In this document: positions 16,340-25,041 of the stretch, piece after piece
Layout of the letters: the number at the start of each line of letters is the position of its first letter
How positions within the stretch are numbered: the stretch's first letter is position 1
Assembly (NCBI GenBank): GCA_002395925.1
Contig: DGVM01000043.1
Span: forward strand, 1 to 62,368
Source of the DNA: Bacteroidales bacterium UBA4284
GTDB lineage: Bacteria; Bacteroidota; Bacteroidia; Bacteroidales; UBA932
Direction: 5' to 3'
DNA: 62,368 bases
The notes under the pieces: model-generated
Database searches by the model: none
Told to the model about the DNA's origin: nothing
The model's input: only the letters and a program-made list of their open reading frames with translations
Translations under genes and position numbers: made by a program

Positions 16340-18415
16340 ATGATAGTACTCAAATTCGGAGGTTCATCTGTAGAAAATGCGACTGCGATGTCCCGTGTCC
16401 TCGATATCGTCGAGGAGGCGGCACGCCGCGACCGTGTCATGCTGATTTGTTCTGCCATACGCGGTTGCACCGACGCCCTGCTCGAAATCGGCCGGGCCGA
16501 AGATCCTGAGCATCAGCTGGAAGACCTCCAGCGCCGGCATATCAAGATTATACACCGCCTGTTCACCGGCCCCGACCGCGAGCTGGCAATAGTGGATTGC
16601 AAAGACACATTTACAGAAATCCGCTGCATCCCAGAAACCATAGAGCAGTACGGCGAGATACTCTCGACCCGCATCCTGGCCCGCAAGCTGCACTGCGAAG
16701 GCTTCCGCACCGTATGGCTCGATTCCCGCGAGCTGGTAGTAACCGAAAAGGATTCCTCCCGCGCCGACACCGTCCCCACTTACGCTGCGATAACCCAGGC
16801 CGTACAGGCCAATCCCAACGCCCAGATATTTGTGGCACAGGGCTTTATAGCAAAAGACCCCAAGGGCCTGGTCACCACCCTCGGGCGTGGCGGCTCCGAT
16901 TACAGCGCATCGCTGTATGCGGCCGCACTCGATGCCGCCGACCTCCAGATATGGACCGATGTCCCGGGAATACTCACCGCCAATCCGGCAGACGTTCCAA
17001 CCGCCGCCAGCATCCCATCCATCAGCTACAGGGCAGCCTTCGACCTGGCCCGTTACGGAGCCAAGGTGCTGTATGCGCCGGCAGTAGGCCCCGCCCGCGA
17101 CAAGGGGCTCGCCATACGCATCCTCAATACCTTCGACCCTGCTCACCCCGGTACGACCATCTGCGGGCACGAATCGGAAATTCCTGAATACAAAGGCGTA
17201 ACGGCGTCTGCGGATGATTCTGGCAACGCCACCCTCGCCCTCGTCGCGGAAGGTCCCGTATCCGCTGCAGGCACCATCAGACGCATAGGCACCGCGCTCC
17301 GCGAGGCCGGCATCGAACCTCTGGGCGATATAAGCGTCGAAGGCGGCACCAATTTCCTGGTTCCTCTACGCAGGCGGGTGTGCCGTAGCGCCGTAGCCGC
17401 CGTGCACCGCGAATTCTTCGAGCGCAGGGCCCTTTCGACCCTGGACGTCTATGTTGCCGGCGCAGGAGCCGTAGGAACGGCGCTGAAGGGCATTCTGGAT
17501 GCCTGCGGAGGCGTTTTCCCCGTAGCCGGCAAGCAGATAAACCTGATAGAGATTTCATCCGACAAGGACTTTGCCGACCGCGTACTGCAAAGCGCCCGCA
17601 GCCGCAGCGTCTTCGTGGACTGCACCGACAGCAAGGACATCTGGCGCAAGTTCATCCCGCTGCTCAATGCGGGCATCAACATAGTGAGTTCCAACCGACG
17701 CTCGCTTGCGATACCCTATGCCGACTATGCCGCAATCAAGGCCGCCGCAGCGCAGAACGGTTGCTTCTTCCGTTACGACACCACCGTGGGCAACGCACTC
17801 CCCGTGCTGCAGTCGGTTTCGGCGGGAGCCATCACCGGAGACGGCATCACCGGCATCGAGGCGGTCGTGTCCTGCACCCTCAACCAGCTCTTTACCAGTT
17901 ACAGGGGCTCCGACGGCCGTTCGTTTGCGGACATCCTTCGCCGCAGCCAGGCGGAAGGCCTCACGGAAAAGGACCCCCGTACCGATATCGCCGGCCGCGA
18001 CGCCCTCCGCAAGCTGCTCATCCTCGCCCGCGAGGCCGGAGTGCCCCTGGAGGCCTCCGAAGTACAGATCAATCCGCTTCTGCCAGACGATTTCTTTGAA
18101 GGCTCGCTGGAAGAATTCTATGCCAGGCTCGAGGAATATGAGCCCGTGATTGCCTCCGAAGAAGCACGTCTGAGGTCGATGGGACTGCGCCGCCGTTTCG
18201 TGGCGTCCCTGTCTGCCGACAGCTCGGCTCCCCATGGATTCCGCGCCTCCATACGCATGCAGGAGGTCGGAGCCGACAGCCCGTATTATTGGATAGACGG
18301 CACGCAGAACGTCACCGTCATCTATTCTTCCGATGCTTATCCGCTGGTAATCAAGGGCTCCGGTGAAGGGGCGCGCCTTGCTGCAACCGGCATTCTCAAA
18401 GACATACTGATGTAG
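16340..18415 (+). CDS. thrA: Bifunctional aspartokinase/homoserine dehydrogenase, short regulatory part
   Basis: A 691-aa protein with the first and third enzymes of the aspartate pathway. Residues 1 to about 275 are aspartokinase (KFGGSSV at the start; TLGRGGSDYSASL; W-T-D-V-P-G). Residues about 290-365 are one ACT-like unit. From about 367 there is homoserine dehydrogenase (VAGAGAVG for NAD(P), SSNRR, YDTTVGNALPVL, LTEKDPRTDIAGRDALRKL). E. coli ThrA has about 820 residues, and the loss is mainly in the ACT region between the enzymes, so threonine feedback may be altered. First gene of a six-gene operon; the next start is 7 bases on. Confidence 0.93.
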   Translation: MIVLKFGGSSVENATAMSRVLDIVEEAARRDRVMLICSAIRGCTDALLEIGRAEDPEHQLEDLQRRHIKIIHRLFTGPDRELAIVDCKDTFTEIRCIPETIEQYGEILSTRILARKLHCEGFRTVWLDSRELVVTEKDSSRADTVPTYAAITQAVQANPNAQIFVAQGFIAKDPKGLVTTLGRGGSDYSASLYAAALDAADLQIWTDVPGILTANPADVPTAASIPSISYRAAFDLARYGAKVLYAPAVGPARDKGLAIRILNTFDPAHPGTTICGHESEIPEYKGVTASADDSGNATLALVAEGPVSAAGTIRRIGTALREAGIEPLGDISVEGGTNFLVPLRRRVCRSAVAAVHREFFERRALSTLDVYVAGAGAVGTALKGILDACGGVFPVAGKQINLIEISSDKDFADRVLQSARSRSVFVDCTDSKDIWRKFIPLLNAGINIVSSNRRSLAIPYADYAAIKAAAAQNGCFFRYDTTVGNALPVLQSVSAGAITGDGITGIEAVVSCTLNQLFTSYRGSDGRSFADILRRSQAEGLTEKDPRTDIAGRDALRKLLILAREAGVPLEASEVQINPLLPDDFFEGSLEEFYARLEEYEPVIASEEARLRSMGLRRRFVASLSADSSAPHGFRASIRMQEVGADSPYYWIDGTQNVTVIYSSDAYPLVIKGSGEGARLAATGILKDILM

Positions 18416-18422
18416 CTTCGCC

Positions 18423-19430
18423 ATGGAACTCTTCCGCCAGATACTGTCAATAGATTCCACCTCCGGGCGCGAAATAGAGCTCGGACAATGGCTTGCCGCC
18501 CACCTGGAGGCACCCAAAGTGGAGACCTTCGAGGTCGGCGACGGAACGCTCAACCTGCTGCTGAGCTGGGGCGAGCCCAAAGTGGTGTTCTGCAGCCATA
18601 TGGACACCGTACCTCCGTACATTCCCCCTCAGTTCCTGCCCGACCGCATAACGGGCCGCGGCAGCTGTGATGCCAAGGGGCAGTTCTGGGCGATGTACCA
18701 GGCATGCCGTTCGCTTGCCGCAGAGGGCCGCAGCGGCTTCGGCCTCCTAATACTCAGCGGCGAAGAAACGGGGTCCTGGGGTGCCAAGGCCTTCTCCCGC
18801 ACGGAGTTCCGCGCCCCTCTTCTGGTGGTAGGAGAGCCCACCGAGGGCAAGATGGTCAGCGCTTCCAAGGGCACCAAGTCTTTCGGGCTGACGTTCAAGG
18901 GCGAACCCTTCCACAGCGGTTACCCCCAGTGGGGCCGCAGCGCCGTAGATATGTTCCTGGATTTCATGCAGGATCTGCGCAGCGCCCCCTTCCCCGACGA
19001 CCCTGTCCTCGGTCCCACAACCTGGAACGTCGGGCAGTTGCAGAGCCCCAATCCCCAGAATATCCTGAGCGGCGAGCTTACCTGCCGCCTGTATTTCCGT
19101 ACCACCTTTGCGAGCGACGAAGCCGTGAGCTCCTGGGTACGCGCTCAAGCTTCTGATTTACTTACTGTTACCGAGCGAGGCGGTGATGCTCCCGCCCATT
19201 ACCTTACCCTTCCGGGCTTTCCGTCCGCGCCCGTCAGCTTCGGCAGCGACGCTCCTCACCTGAGCAACTTCGAGCGCAAGATAATCTGCGGTCCCGGCTC
19301 CATCCGCTATGCGCACCGCAGCGACGAGCACATACTCCTTTCGGATCTGGAAGAGGCTATCACGATTTATCGCAATATTTTTATTATGGATAGGACGTAC
19401 CTCTCTCGTCCGGTAAAATATTTGAAATGA
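18423..19430 (+). CDS. dapE: M20 metallopeptidase, probable succinyl-diaminopimelate desuccinylase
   Basis: A 335-aa two-zinc hydrolase of the ArgE/DapE/LysK family: first metal site SHMDTVPP, bridging Asp in GRGSCDAKGQ, catalytic SGEETGS, GEPTEGK, and a late AHRSDEHI histidine. Sequence alone does not separate DapE from ArgE or LysK. I call dapE because dapB, dapA and dapD follow, and DapD makes the N-succinyl intermediate that DapE must release. Its stop overlaps the dapB start (ATGA). The last 12 residues (YLSRPVKYLK) are extra. Confidence 0.75.
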   Translation: MELFRQILSIDSTSGREIELGQWLAAHLEAPKVETFEVGDGTLNLLLSWGEPKVVFCSHMDTVPPYIPPQFLPDRITGRGSCDAKGQFWAMYQACRSLAAEGRSGFGLLILSGEETGSWGAKAFSRTEFRAPLLVVGEPTEGKMVSASKGTKSFGLTFKGEPFHSGYPQWGRSAVDMFLDFMQDLRSAPFPDDPVLGPTTWNVGQLQSPNPQNILSGELTCRLYFRTTFASDEAVSSWVRAQASDLLTVTERGGDAPAHYLTLPGFPSAPVSFGSDAPHLSNFERKIICGPGSIRYAHRSDEHILLSDLEEAITIYRNIFIMDRTYLSRPVKYLK

Positions 19431-20089
19431 AAATAATAATCAGCGGCTATGGCCGCATGGGACATATGGTGGAGGAGGTGCTGCTGGGCCGCGGCATCAC
19501 CCCCGAATGTGCAACGGAAGACGTGTGCGCAGTGCCCCTGCAGACGGCACGCGAATGTGTCTGCATCGACTTTACCACTCCCGAGGCTTTCCGGGCCAAC
19601 TACCCGGTCCTGGCCCGCAACTTCAAGGCGGTAGTGGTGGGAACCACCGGCTGGTACGACATCAAGGAGCAGGTGTTCAACGCCTTCCGCGAGGCCGGCA
19701 CACCGCTGGTCTGGGCCTCCAACTTCTCGATAGGAGTCAACGCCTTCTTCGCGGCTGTGGAACGTGCCTGTACGGTGCTCAAAGGTCATGGGTACACCCC
19801 CCGCGTCGATGAAATCCACCATATCCACAAGCTCGACGCTCCCAGCGGCACGGCCAAAAGCATAGGGGCGATCATCTCCGACACCCTTGGCGTGACGCCC
19901 GAAATCGGGGCCAAGCGCATAGGCGAAGTGCCGGGTATCCATACGGCCACCTTCACCTCCGGCGTCGATTCTCTCACCTTCACGCACGAGGCCTTCTCCC
20001 GCAAGGGCTTTGCCGAAGGGGCCGTCGCAGCCGCCCTCCTCACAGAGGGACTTACGGGAATCCATGAATTCAAAGATTTGATATTATGA
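19427..20089 (+). CDS. dapB: 4-hydroxy-tetrahydrodipicolinate reductase
   Basis: A 220-aa NAD(P)H enzyme. IIISGYGRMGHMVEEV is the nucleotide loop, CIDFTTPEAF the hydride site, GTTGWYD and ASNFSIGVN the linker, and EIHHIHKLDAPSGTA holds the catalytic His pair and Lys. It is shorter than E. coli DapB (273 aa), as is usual in Bacteroidota. It is tightly packed between dapE and dapA, with 4-base overlaps at both ends. Confidence 0.95.
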   Translation: MKIIISGYGRMGHMVEEVLLGRGITPECATEDVCAVPLQTARECVCIDFTTPEAFRANYPVLARNFKAVVVGTTGWYDIKEQVFNAFREAGTPLVWASNFSIGVNAFFAAVERACTVLKGHGYTPRVDEIHHIHKLDAPSGTAKSIGAIISDTLGVTPEIGAKRIGEVPGIHTATFTSGVDSLTFTHEAFSRKGFAEGAVAAALLTEGLTGIHEFKDLIL

Positions 20090-20970
20090 AAGATATGTTA
20101 TTCAAAGGTTGTGGCACCGCCCTGGTGACCCCCTTCTTCGACGACGGCTCCGTGGACTACGAAGCCCTGGCATCGCTGGTTGACCGTCAGGTAAGTTCGG
20201 GCATCGATTTCCTTGTGCCGCTCGGCACCACGGCAGAGACTCCCACCCTCTCGCCCAACGAGAAGGCTGAGGCTTTCCGTACAGTCAAGGCCCATGCCGC
20301 CGGAAAGCCCCTGCTTGCGGGAGCCGGCTCCAACAGCCTTACCGGCACCTATGCCGCGATAGACCTTGTCGCACCTCTGGGCCCAGACGCCCTTCTGATA
20401 GTGGTCCCGTTCTACAACAAGCCTGCACAGCAGGGTCAGTATGATTACTTCAAGGCCGTTGCTGAGTACTCTCCGCTGCCCATAGTAATCTACAACGTGC
20501 CGGGCCGTACCGGAGCCAACATGCTGCCCGATACCGTGTTGCGCCTCGCCCGCGAGGTCCCCGGCATAATCGGCATCAAGGAGGCGTCCGGCAAATATGA
20601 CCAGGTAAGCGAAATCATTGCCGGCGCTCCCGAAGGCTTTGCCGTACTCAGCGGCGACGACGACATGACCTTCGCCTTCATGGCCACCGGAGCCCACGGA
20701 GTCATTTCGGTAGCGTCCAATATCGCTCCTTCCGAGGTCAGCGGCATGACCGCGGCGGCACTCAGTGGCGACTGGAACCGCGCCCGCGAGCTGCACCACC
20801 GGCTCTTCCCCCTGTTCAAGGCTTGCTTCGTGGAATCCAATCCCGTCCCTGCCAAGGCGGCGCTGTCGCTCCTGGGCCTCTGTGGCTCTGCTTTGCGCCT
20901 GCCTCTGTCCGCTCCTGCAGACAGCACCTTTGAAAAGATGAAAAACGTACTCGACACCCTATGGAAATAA
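20086..20970 (+). CDS. dapA: 4-hydroxy-tetrahydrodipicolinate synthase
   Basis: A 294-aa TIM-barrel lyase that joins pyruvate and aspartate semialdehyde. Seen: GTALVTPF, LGTTAETPTL, YNVPGRTG with the catalytic Tyr, and GIKEASGK with the Schiff-base Lys. The start overlaps dapB by 4 bases and the end overlaps dapD by 10. It makes the branch-point metabolite for both peptidoglycan meso-DAP and lysine. Confidence 0.96.
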   Translation: MKDMLFKGCGTALVTPFFDDGSVDYEALASLVDRQVSSGIDFLVPLGTTAETPTLSPNEKAEAFRTVKAHAAGKPLLAGAGSNSLTGTYAAIDLVAPLGPDALLIVVPFYNKPAQQGQYDYFKAVAEYSPLPIVIYNVPGRTGANMLPDTVLRLAREVPGIIGIKEASGKYDQVSEIIAGAPEGFAVLSGDDDMTFAFMATGAHGVISVASNIAPSEVSGMTAAALSGDWNRARELHHRLFPLFKACFVESNPVPAKAALSLLGLCGSALRLPLSAPADSTFEKMKNVLDTLWK

Positions 20971-21734
20971 CTATAAATCAATTCGAAGAAGTAATGTCGG
21001 CCCTCGAGGCAGGCACCCTGCGCGTTGCGGAAAAAGTTGACGGACAGTGGCGCGTCAACCGCGAAGTCAAAGAAATCATCCTTGCCGGATTCAAGCTCGG
21101 AGTCGTGAAAGACATGAGCGAGGGGCAGTTCTCCTTCTTCGACAAGGATACGTTCCCCGTACGCAGATTCCGTCAGGAAGACGGCGTGCGTATCGTTCCC
21201 GGTGGTTCCAGCATAAGGCGTGGCGCTTTCGTGGCTTCGGGCGCCATAGTCATGCCTCCCGCATACATCAACGTGGGTGCTTATGTCGATGCCGGCACAA
21301 TGGTGGACAGCCACGTGACCATCGGCTCATGCGCCCAGGTTGGCAAGAATATACATATTTCGGCCTCTACGCAGATCGGCGGCGTGCTGGAGCCTGCGGG
21401 CGCCCTTCCCACCATCATCGAAGACGGTGCTTTCGTGGGCGGCAACTGCGGCATCTACGAGGGGACCATAGTGCAGGAGGGGGCAGTCATCGCTTCCGGT
21501 GTCATAATAACTTCCTCCACCGCACTGTTCGACGCTACGAAGGGCGAATTCCTGCCGCGCAACGCTGACGGACGCATAGTCGTGCCCCGTGGTGCCGTTG
21601 TGGTAAGCGGTAGCAGGCCTATCACCAAGGGCCCTTCCGCCGGCAGCGGCGTATCGCTGTACTGTCCCGTCATCGTCAAGTACCGGGACGAGAAGACAGC
21701 CGGAAGCGTGTCTCTGGAAGAACTGCTGCGCTAG
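20961..21734 (+). CDS. dapD: Tetrahydrodipicolinate N-succinyltransferase
   Basis: A 257-aa left-handed beta-helix enzyme with hexapeptide repeats (VRIVPGGSSIRRGAFVASGAIVMP, YINVGAYVDAGTMVDSHVTIGS, then GGVLEPAGALPTIIEDGAFVGGN). It moves succinyl from succinyl-CoA to tetrahydrodipicolinate. Many Bacteroidota instead use the one-step DapL aminotransferase, so a dapD inside the operon shows that this organism uses the succinylase branch. The start overlaps dapA; the next gene begins after one base. Confidence 0.95.
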   Translation: MEITINQFEEVMSALEAGTLRVAEKVDGQWRVNREVKEIILAGFKLGVVKDMSEGQFSFFDKDTFPVRRFRQEDGVRIVPGGSSIRRGAFVASGAIVMPPAYINVGAYVDAGTMVDSHVTIGSCAQVGKNIHISASTQIGGVLEPAGALPTIIEDGAFVGGNCGIYEGTIVQEGAVIASGVIITSSTALFDATKGEFLPRNADGRIVVPRGAVVVSGSRPITKGPSAGSGVSLYCPVIVKYRDEKTAGSVSLEELLR

Positions 21735-21735
21735 C

Positions 21736-22950
21736 ATGGATTACGATAAATTCTTTTCTTCCGACGTTCCGTCGTTCATGCGCTCTCCGGTGAGGGAGAT
21801 TTTCCGCAAGGTTGACCTTGGGTCTATCTATTCATTCGCCGGAGGATATCCCGATGCGGCTACGTTTCCCGTTGCCGACATCGAGCGTATTTCCGCACAG
21901 GTGCTCCAAAAATATGGCGCCAAGGCCCTCCAGTATGGCGCCACCCAAGGTGTACCCGAGCTCCGGCAGGCTATCTCGGACCGCTACGGCATCCCTGTCG
22001 AGAACGTTCAGATAACGACATCCTCGCAGCAGGGCATCGACGTCTGCTCCAGGATCCTTCTCGATCCGGGCGATGTCGTACTTACCTCAGAGCCGACGTA
22101 TCTTGGTGCCATTCAGTCGTTTAAATCTTACAGGGCCCGTATAATGACCCTTGCAGAATTCCGGCGGTATAGTACAGTCGCCGCGGCTATGTTCTCCGGA
22201 GGGCGGCACGTCCCGGAGAAAGTCTCTTCCGTCTCCGGACTCGCCGCAGCATCGTCAATGCGGGCAAAATTCTGTTATGTGATTCCGGATTTCCAGAATC
22301 CAAGCGGAGAAACGATGACGCTGGAGGAACGTAAGGCCCTGGTTGCACTCGCCCGTGAAAAAGATTTCCTGATAGTCGAAGACAGTCCCTACCGCGAACT
22401 TCGCTACAGCGGCGAGCCAGTGCCTACCATCTACTCGCTCGCCCCGGAGCGCACCCTTCATCTTGGCAGTTTCTCGAAGATTTTTGCCCCCGGATTCCGT
22501 CTGGGCTGGATAATAGGACCCCATCAGCTGCTTGAGCAGATTTATGTTTGCAAGCAGAGCCTGGACCTCTGTCCTCCTGTGTTCGACCAGTATATGGCGG
22601 CGGAATTCATGAGCAGCGGCGCTCTCGACGCCAACCTGGCGCGCAGCATAGAACTATACCGCAGCAAAAGGGACAGAATGCTTTCGCTGCTGGAGAAGTA
22701 TATGCCCGAAGGAGTCAGTTGGACTCATCCGGAAGGAGGGCTCTTCCTCTTCCTTAACCTACCGCAACACATTGATACCGTGGCGCTTTACGACCGGGCA
22801 ATGGCTGCGGGAGTTGCCTACGTGGCTGGTTCGTTCTTCTATCCCGACGGCAGCCACCGCAACACCATGCGGCTCAATTTCTCCTTCCTCGACTCGTCCC
22901 GTATGGAGGAGGGCATACGTATTCTTGCGGAGCTGGTAAGCGATTGTTGA
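21736..22950 (+). CDS. PLP-dependent aminotransferase, probable succinyl-DAP aminotransferase
   Basis: A 404-aa fold-type I aminotransferase of the LysN/2-aminoadipate (MocR-tail) group. Seen: YGATQGVPELRQAI, ITTSSQQGIDV, FQNPSGETM, EDSPYRELRY and GSFSKIFAPGFRLGWI with the PLP lysine. In a run of thrA-dapE-dapB-dapA-dapD it can best serve the missing DapC step, giving N-succinyl-LL-DAP, which DapE then cuts. That is a context inference; similar proteins act on aminoadipate, aromatic or branched-chain acids. Last gene of the operon; two hairpins follow. Confidence 0.75.
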   Translation: MDYDKFFSSDVPSFMRSPVREIFRKVDLGSIYSFAGGYPDAATFPVADIERISAQVLQKYGAKALQYGATQGVPELRQAISDRYGIPVENVQITTSSQQGIDVCSRILLDPGDVVLTSEPTYLGAIQSFKSYRARIMTLAEFRRYSTVAAAMFSGGRHVPEKVSSVSGLAAASSMRAKFCYVIPDFQNPSGETMTLEERKALVALAREKDFLIVEDSPYRELRYSGEPVPTIYSLAPERTLHLGSFSKIFAPGFRLGWIIGPHQLLEQIYVCKQSLDLCPPVFDQYMAAEFMSSGALDANLARSIELYRSKRDRMLSLLEKYMPEGVSWTHPEGGLFLFLNLPQHIDTVALYDRAMAAGVAYVAGSFFYPDGSHRNTMRLNFSFLDSSRMEEGIRILAELVSDC

Positions 22951-22956
22951 AAACAG

Positions 22957-22990
22957 TTGCTGCGGTTTGCAGATCGCAGCAATTGTTATT
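22957..22990 (+). terminator. Hairpin after the lysine operon
   Basis: TTGCTGCG (22957-22964) pairs with CGCAGCAA (22975-22982) across 10 bases, starting 7 bases past the stop, then TTGTTATTT. The U-run is weak but the place fits an intrinsic terminator. Confidence 0.55.
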
Positions 22991-23020
22991 TAACTGTTAC
23001 TAATCAGCGACTCACATTAA

Positions 23021-23048
23021 ACCCCTGAATTTATAGCAGGGGTATTTT
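23021..23048 (+). terminator. Second hairpin before the PspC operon
   Basis: ACCCCTG (23021-23027) pairs perfectly with CAGGGGT (23037-23043) across 9 bases, then ATTTTG. It is probably a backup terminator for the lysine operon. Confidence 0.5.
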
Positions 23049-23066
23049 GAAAAAATATGTACCTTG

Positions 23067-23122
23067 TATAGCAAAGTATTAAAATTTATTTATATCTTTG
23101 CAGCAACAAAAACTTTGCTATA
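23067..23122. promoter_or_regulatory. Inverted repeat bracketing the PspC operon promoter
   Basis: TATAGCAAAGT (23067-23077) and ACTTTGCTATA (23112-23122) are perfect 11-base complements, 34 bases apart. They flank the -7 box (23093-23100) and the start region. Placed like this they look like a pair of operators; the PadR-family regulator coded in the same operon (23677) is the natural binder (inference). Confidence 0.7.
23093..23100 (+). promoter_or_regulatory. -7 box TATCTTTG for the PspC-PadR-PspC operon
   Basis: A perfect match, 24 bases before the ATG at 23125. Confidence 0.7.
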
Positions 23123-23124
23123 AA

Positions 23125-23670
23125 ATGAAAAAGGTAATCACTGCCGGCATAGGAGGCCGGAGTTTCACTATCAACGACGACGCTTATGCCCGTCTGGATT
23201 CTTATTTCACCCGTTTCCGCGCCCATGTGTCCGAGACCGGAGTCCAGGAAGTCATGGACGACCTGGAAGCCCGTGTGGCCGAACTGTTCTACGCCGAAGT
23301 AGGCGAAAGCCAGCGCGTAGTGGATCTCGAGCTGGTGGAGAAGATAATCTCGCAGCTGGGTATGCCCGACGGGAGCGATACCGCCGCTGCGCCGGAGCCC
23401 GAAAAAGGAGTGCGCAAGCTCTACCGCGACACGGACGACGTCAAGATAGCCGGCGTCTGCAGTGGCCTGGCCCTGTATTTCGGCATTGACACCGCCCTGG
23501 TGCGTATCATCATGCTGGTCGCTCTCGTAGCCGGCTCGGTAGGTTTCTGGTTTTACGTAATCCTCTGGATTGCTGTCCCAAAGGCCATCACGCCCGCACA
23601 AAAGTGTGAGCTTCGCGGCCTTGCCCCCACCGCCGGAAACATGCAAAAGTTCACCTCATACAAAAAGTAA
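23125..23670 (+). CDS. PspC-domain membrane protein (short)
   Basis: A 181-aa protein. Residues 1-90 are a soluble helical head (GIGGRSFTINDDAYARLDSY, VMDDLEARVAELF, GMPDGS); residues 100-165 are a PspC domain, marked by RKLYRDTDDVKIAGVCSGLALYFGID followed by two hydrophobic stretches. PspC domains sense or answer envelope stress. The same head and PspC core open the longer gene at 24024, so the two are paralogues. The start at 23125 is set by the promoter; the first in-frame TTG lies on the box. Confidence 0.85.
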   Translation: MKKVITAGIGGRSFTINDDAYARLDSYFTRFRAHVSETGVQEVMDDLEARVAELFYAEVGESQRVVDLELVEKIISQLGMPDGSDTAAAPEPEKGVRKLYRDTDDVKIAGVCSGLALYFGIDTALVRIIMLVALVAGSVGFWFYVILWIAVPKAITPAQKCELRGLAPTAGNMQKFTSYKK

Positions 23671-23676
23671 TTCGCC

Positions 23677-24027
23677 ATGGAGACAAACGCAGACAACGTG
23701 CGCTCACAAATGCGCAAGGGCGTGCTGGAATACTGCATCCTGTGTATTCTCGCAGGGCACGAGGCGTACGCTTCCAGCATAATCGAAGAACTCAAGGCGG
23801 CAAACATGATAGTGGTCGAAGGCACGCTGTACCCTCTGCTCATACGCCAGAAGAACCAGGGACTGCTGTCGTACCGCTGGGAAGAATCCACCCAGGGGCC
23901 TCCCCGTAAGTATTACTGCATAACGCAGAAAGGCCGCGAGCAGCTTGCCGAGATGGATGCAGCATGGCAGGACATGGTAAGTGCGATAGCCACCCTCAAG
24001 GGCGGAAATGTTCCCGTACAATTATGA
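23677..24027 (+). CDS. PadR-family transcriptional regulator
   Basis: A 116-aa winged-helix protein: MRKGVLEYCILCILAGHEAYASSIIEEL, VVEGTLYPLLIRQKNQGLLSYRWEE and PPRKYYCITQKGREQL are the PadR signature (recognition helix, wing, tyrosine). It lies between two PspC-domain genes, as is common in Bacteroidota, and its stop overlaps the next start (ATGA). It likely represses its own operon through the repeats at 23067-23122. Confidence 0.93.
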   Translation: METNADNVRSQMRKGVLEYCILCILAGHEAYASSIIEELKAANMIVVEGTLYPLLIRQKNQGLLSYRWEESTQGPPRKYYCITQKGREQLAEMDAAWQDMVSAIATLKGGNVPVQL

Positions 24028-25037
24028 AACAAGTAGAGAATGTGAGCATAGGAGGCTATGCCTTCAAGCTCGATACCGAAGCCGCCCGTGCAGCGGAATC
24101 CTATCTTAACGAGATAGAGGCCTACTACTCCAATCCCGAGATTTCCGGCGGTATAGAGGAACGTATGGCGGAGCTCCTTCGCGAGAGGGTGCATGACGGC
24201 GGCGTGGTGAGCCGGCACATCATCGACGAGGTGGTGGAGATACTCGGCCGTCCCGAGCGGATAGCGGAAGACCAGCCCGATGCGGGCGGGGCCCCCGAAA
24301 AGCCCGTACGCAAACTCTACCGCGACATGGAAAACGCCCGGGTGGCAGGAGTGTGCAGCGGAATCGGGGCGTATTTCAATTTCGACCCCATCATTCTACG
24401 TATTTTATTCGCCGCGCTTACGATTGTCGGCTTCCTGGGATTCGCAGACAATGCCGGCGGAGTAGCGGCCGCTATGCCTTTATTGTATCTGATACTGTGG
24501 ATATGCATACCGGCGGCCCGCACCGCTCAGCAGCGCTGGGCCCTCAGGGGTGTTGACGGCACTGCCGAGGGAGTGCGTCGCAGCATAGAGAACGGTGGCT
24601 CGGAATTCGGCGAAGCGGTACGGCAGGTAGGCAATTCTCCGGTCTGGGGAAGGATCGGCCGCGTACTTGAGGTGTTGTTCGGAATACTGCTTCTGCTTGT
24701 CGCCGTGAGCGGACTGTTTGCCGGAGGATTGGCGATACCGGGCTGGCAATGGCTGGGCCTCGGTACGACCATGAGCGGCTGGCTGGTTGAGCTCACTCAA
24801 GAGTTCCCTGCAGCCGCCGTCATAACCAACACGCTGTGGGTCAATGTACTGGCCATCGCCGTATGCATACTTCCTTTCGTGGGTATCCTGTATGCCAGCA
24901 TCATGATGCTGTTCCGCATCAAGTCGCCGTCATGGCATCCGGGACTCATCCTTTTCGTAATTTGGCTGATAGCGCTCGTGGCCCTGGTCATCCTGGTGCT
25001 GGCTTGCATATTTTCGGCCGCGACCACCACGGTATAA
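24024..25037 (+). CDS. PspC-domain membrane protein (long)
   Basis: A 337-aa protein. The head (VSIGGYAFKLDTEAARAAESYLNEIE, GGIEERMAELLRERV, ILGRPERIAED) and the PspC domain (KLYRDMENARVAGVCSGIGAYFNFDP) match the short paralogue; a C-terminal part then adds about three more hydrophobic segments (residues 215-335). It probably sits in the inner membrane. The ATG at 24024 overlaps the padR stop. Its stop is 4 bases from the convergent TPR-LuxR gene. Confidence 0.85.
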   Translation: MKQVENVSIGGYAFKLDTEAARAAESYLNEIEAYYSNPEISGGIEERMAELLRERVHDGGVVSRHIIDEVVEILGRPERIAEDQPDAGGAPEKPVRKLYRDMENARVAGVCSGIGAYFNFDPIILRILFAALTIVGFLGFADNAGGVAAAMPLLYLILWICIPAARTAQQRWALRGVDGTAEGVRRSIENGGSEFGEAVRQVGNSPVWGRIGRVLEVLFGILLLLVAVSGLFAGGLAIPGWQWLGLGTTMSGWLVELTQEFPAAAVITNTLWVNVLAIAVCILPFVGILYASIMMLFRIKSPSWHPGLILFVIWLIALVALVILVLACIFSAATTTV

Positions 25038-25041
25038 GCTT

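Noticed and set aside
18423..19430. M20 enzyme as argE or lysK
   Set aside because: Possible by sequence, but the operon gives DapE a clear reason; kept as an alternative in the entry.
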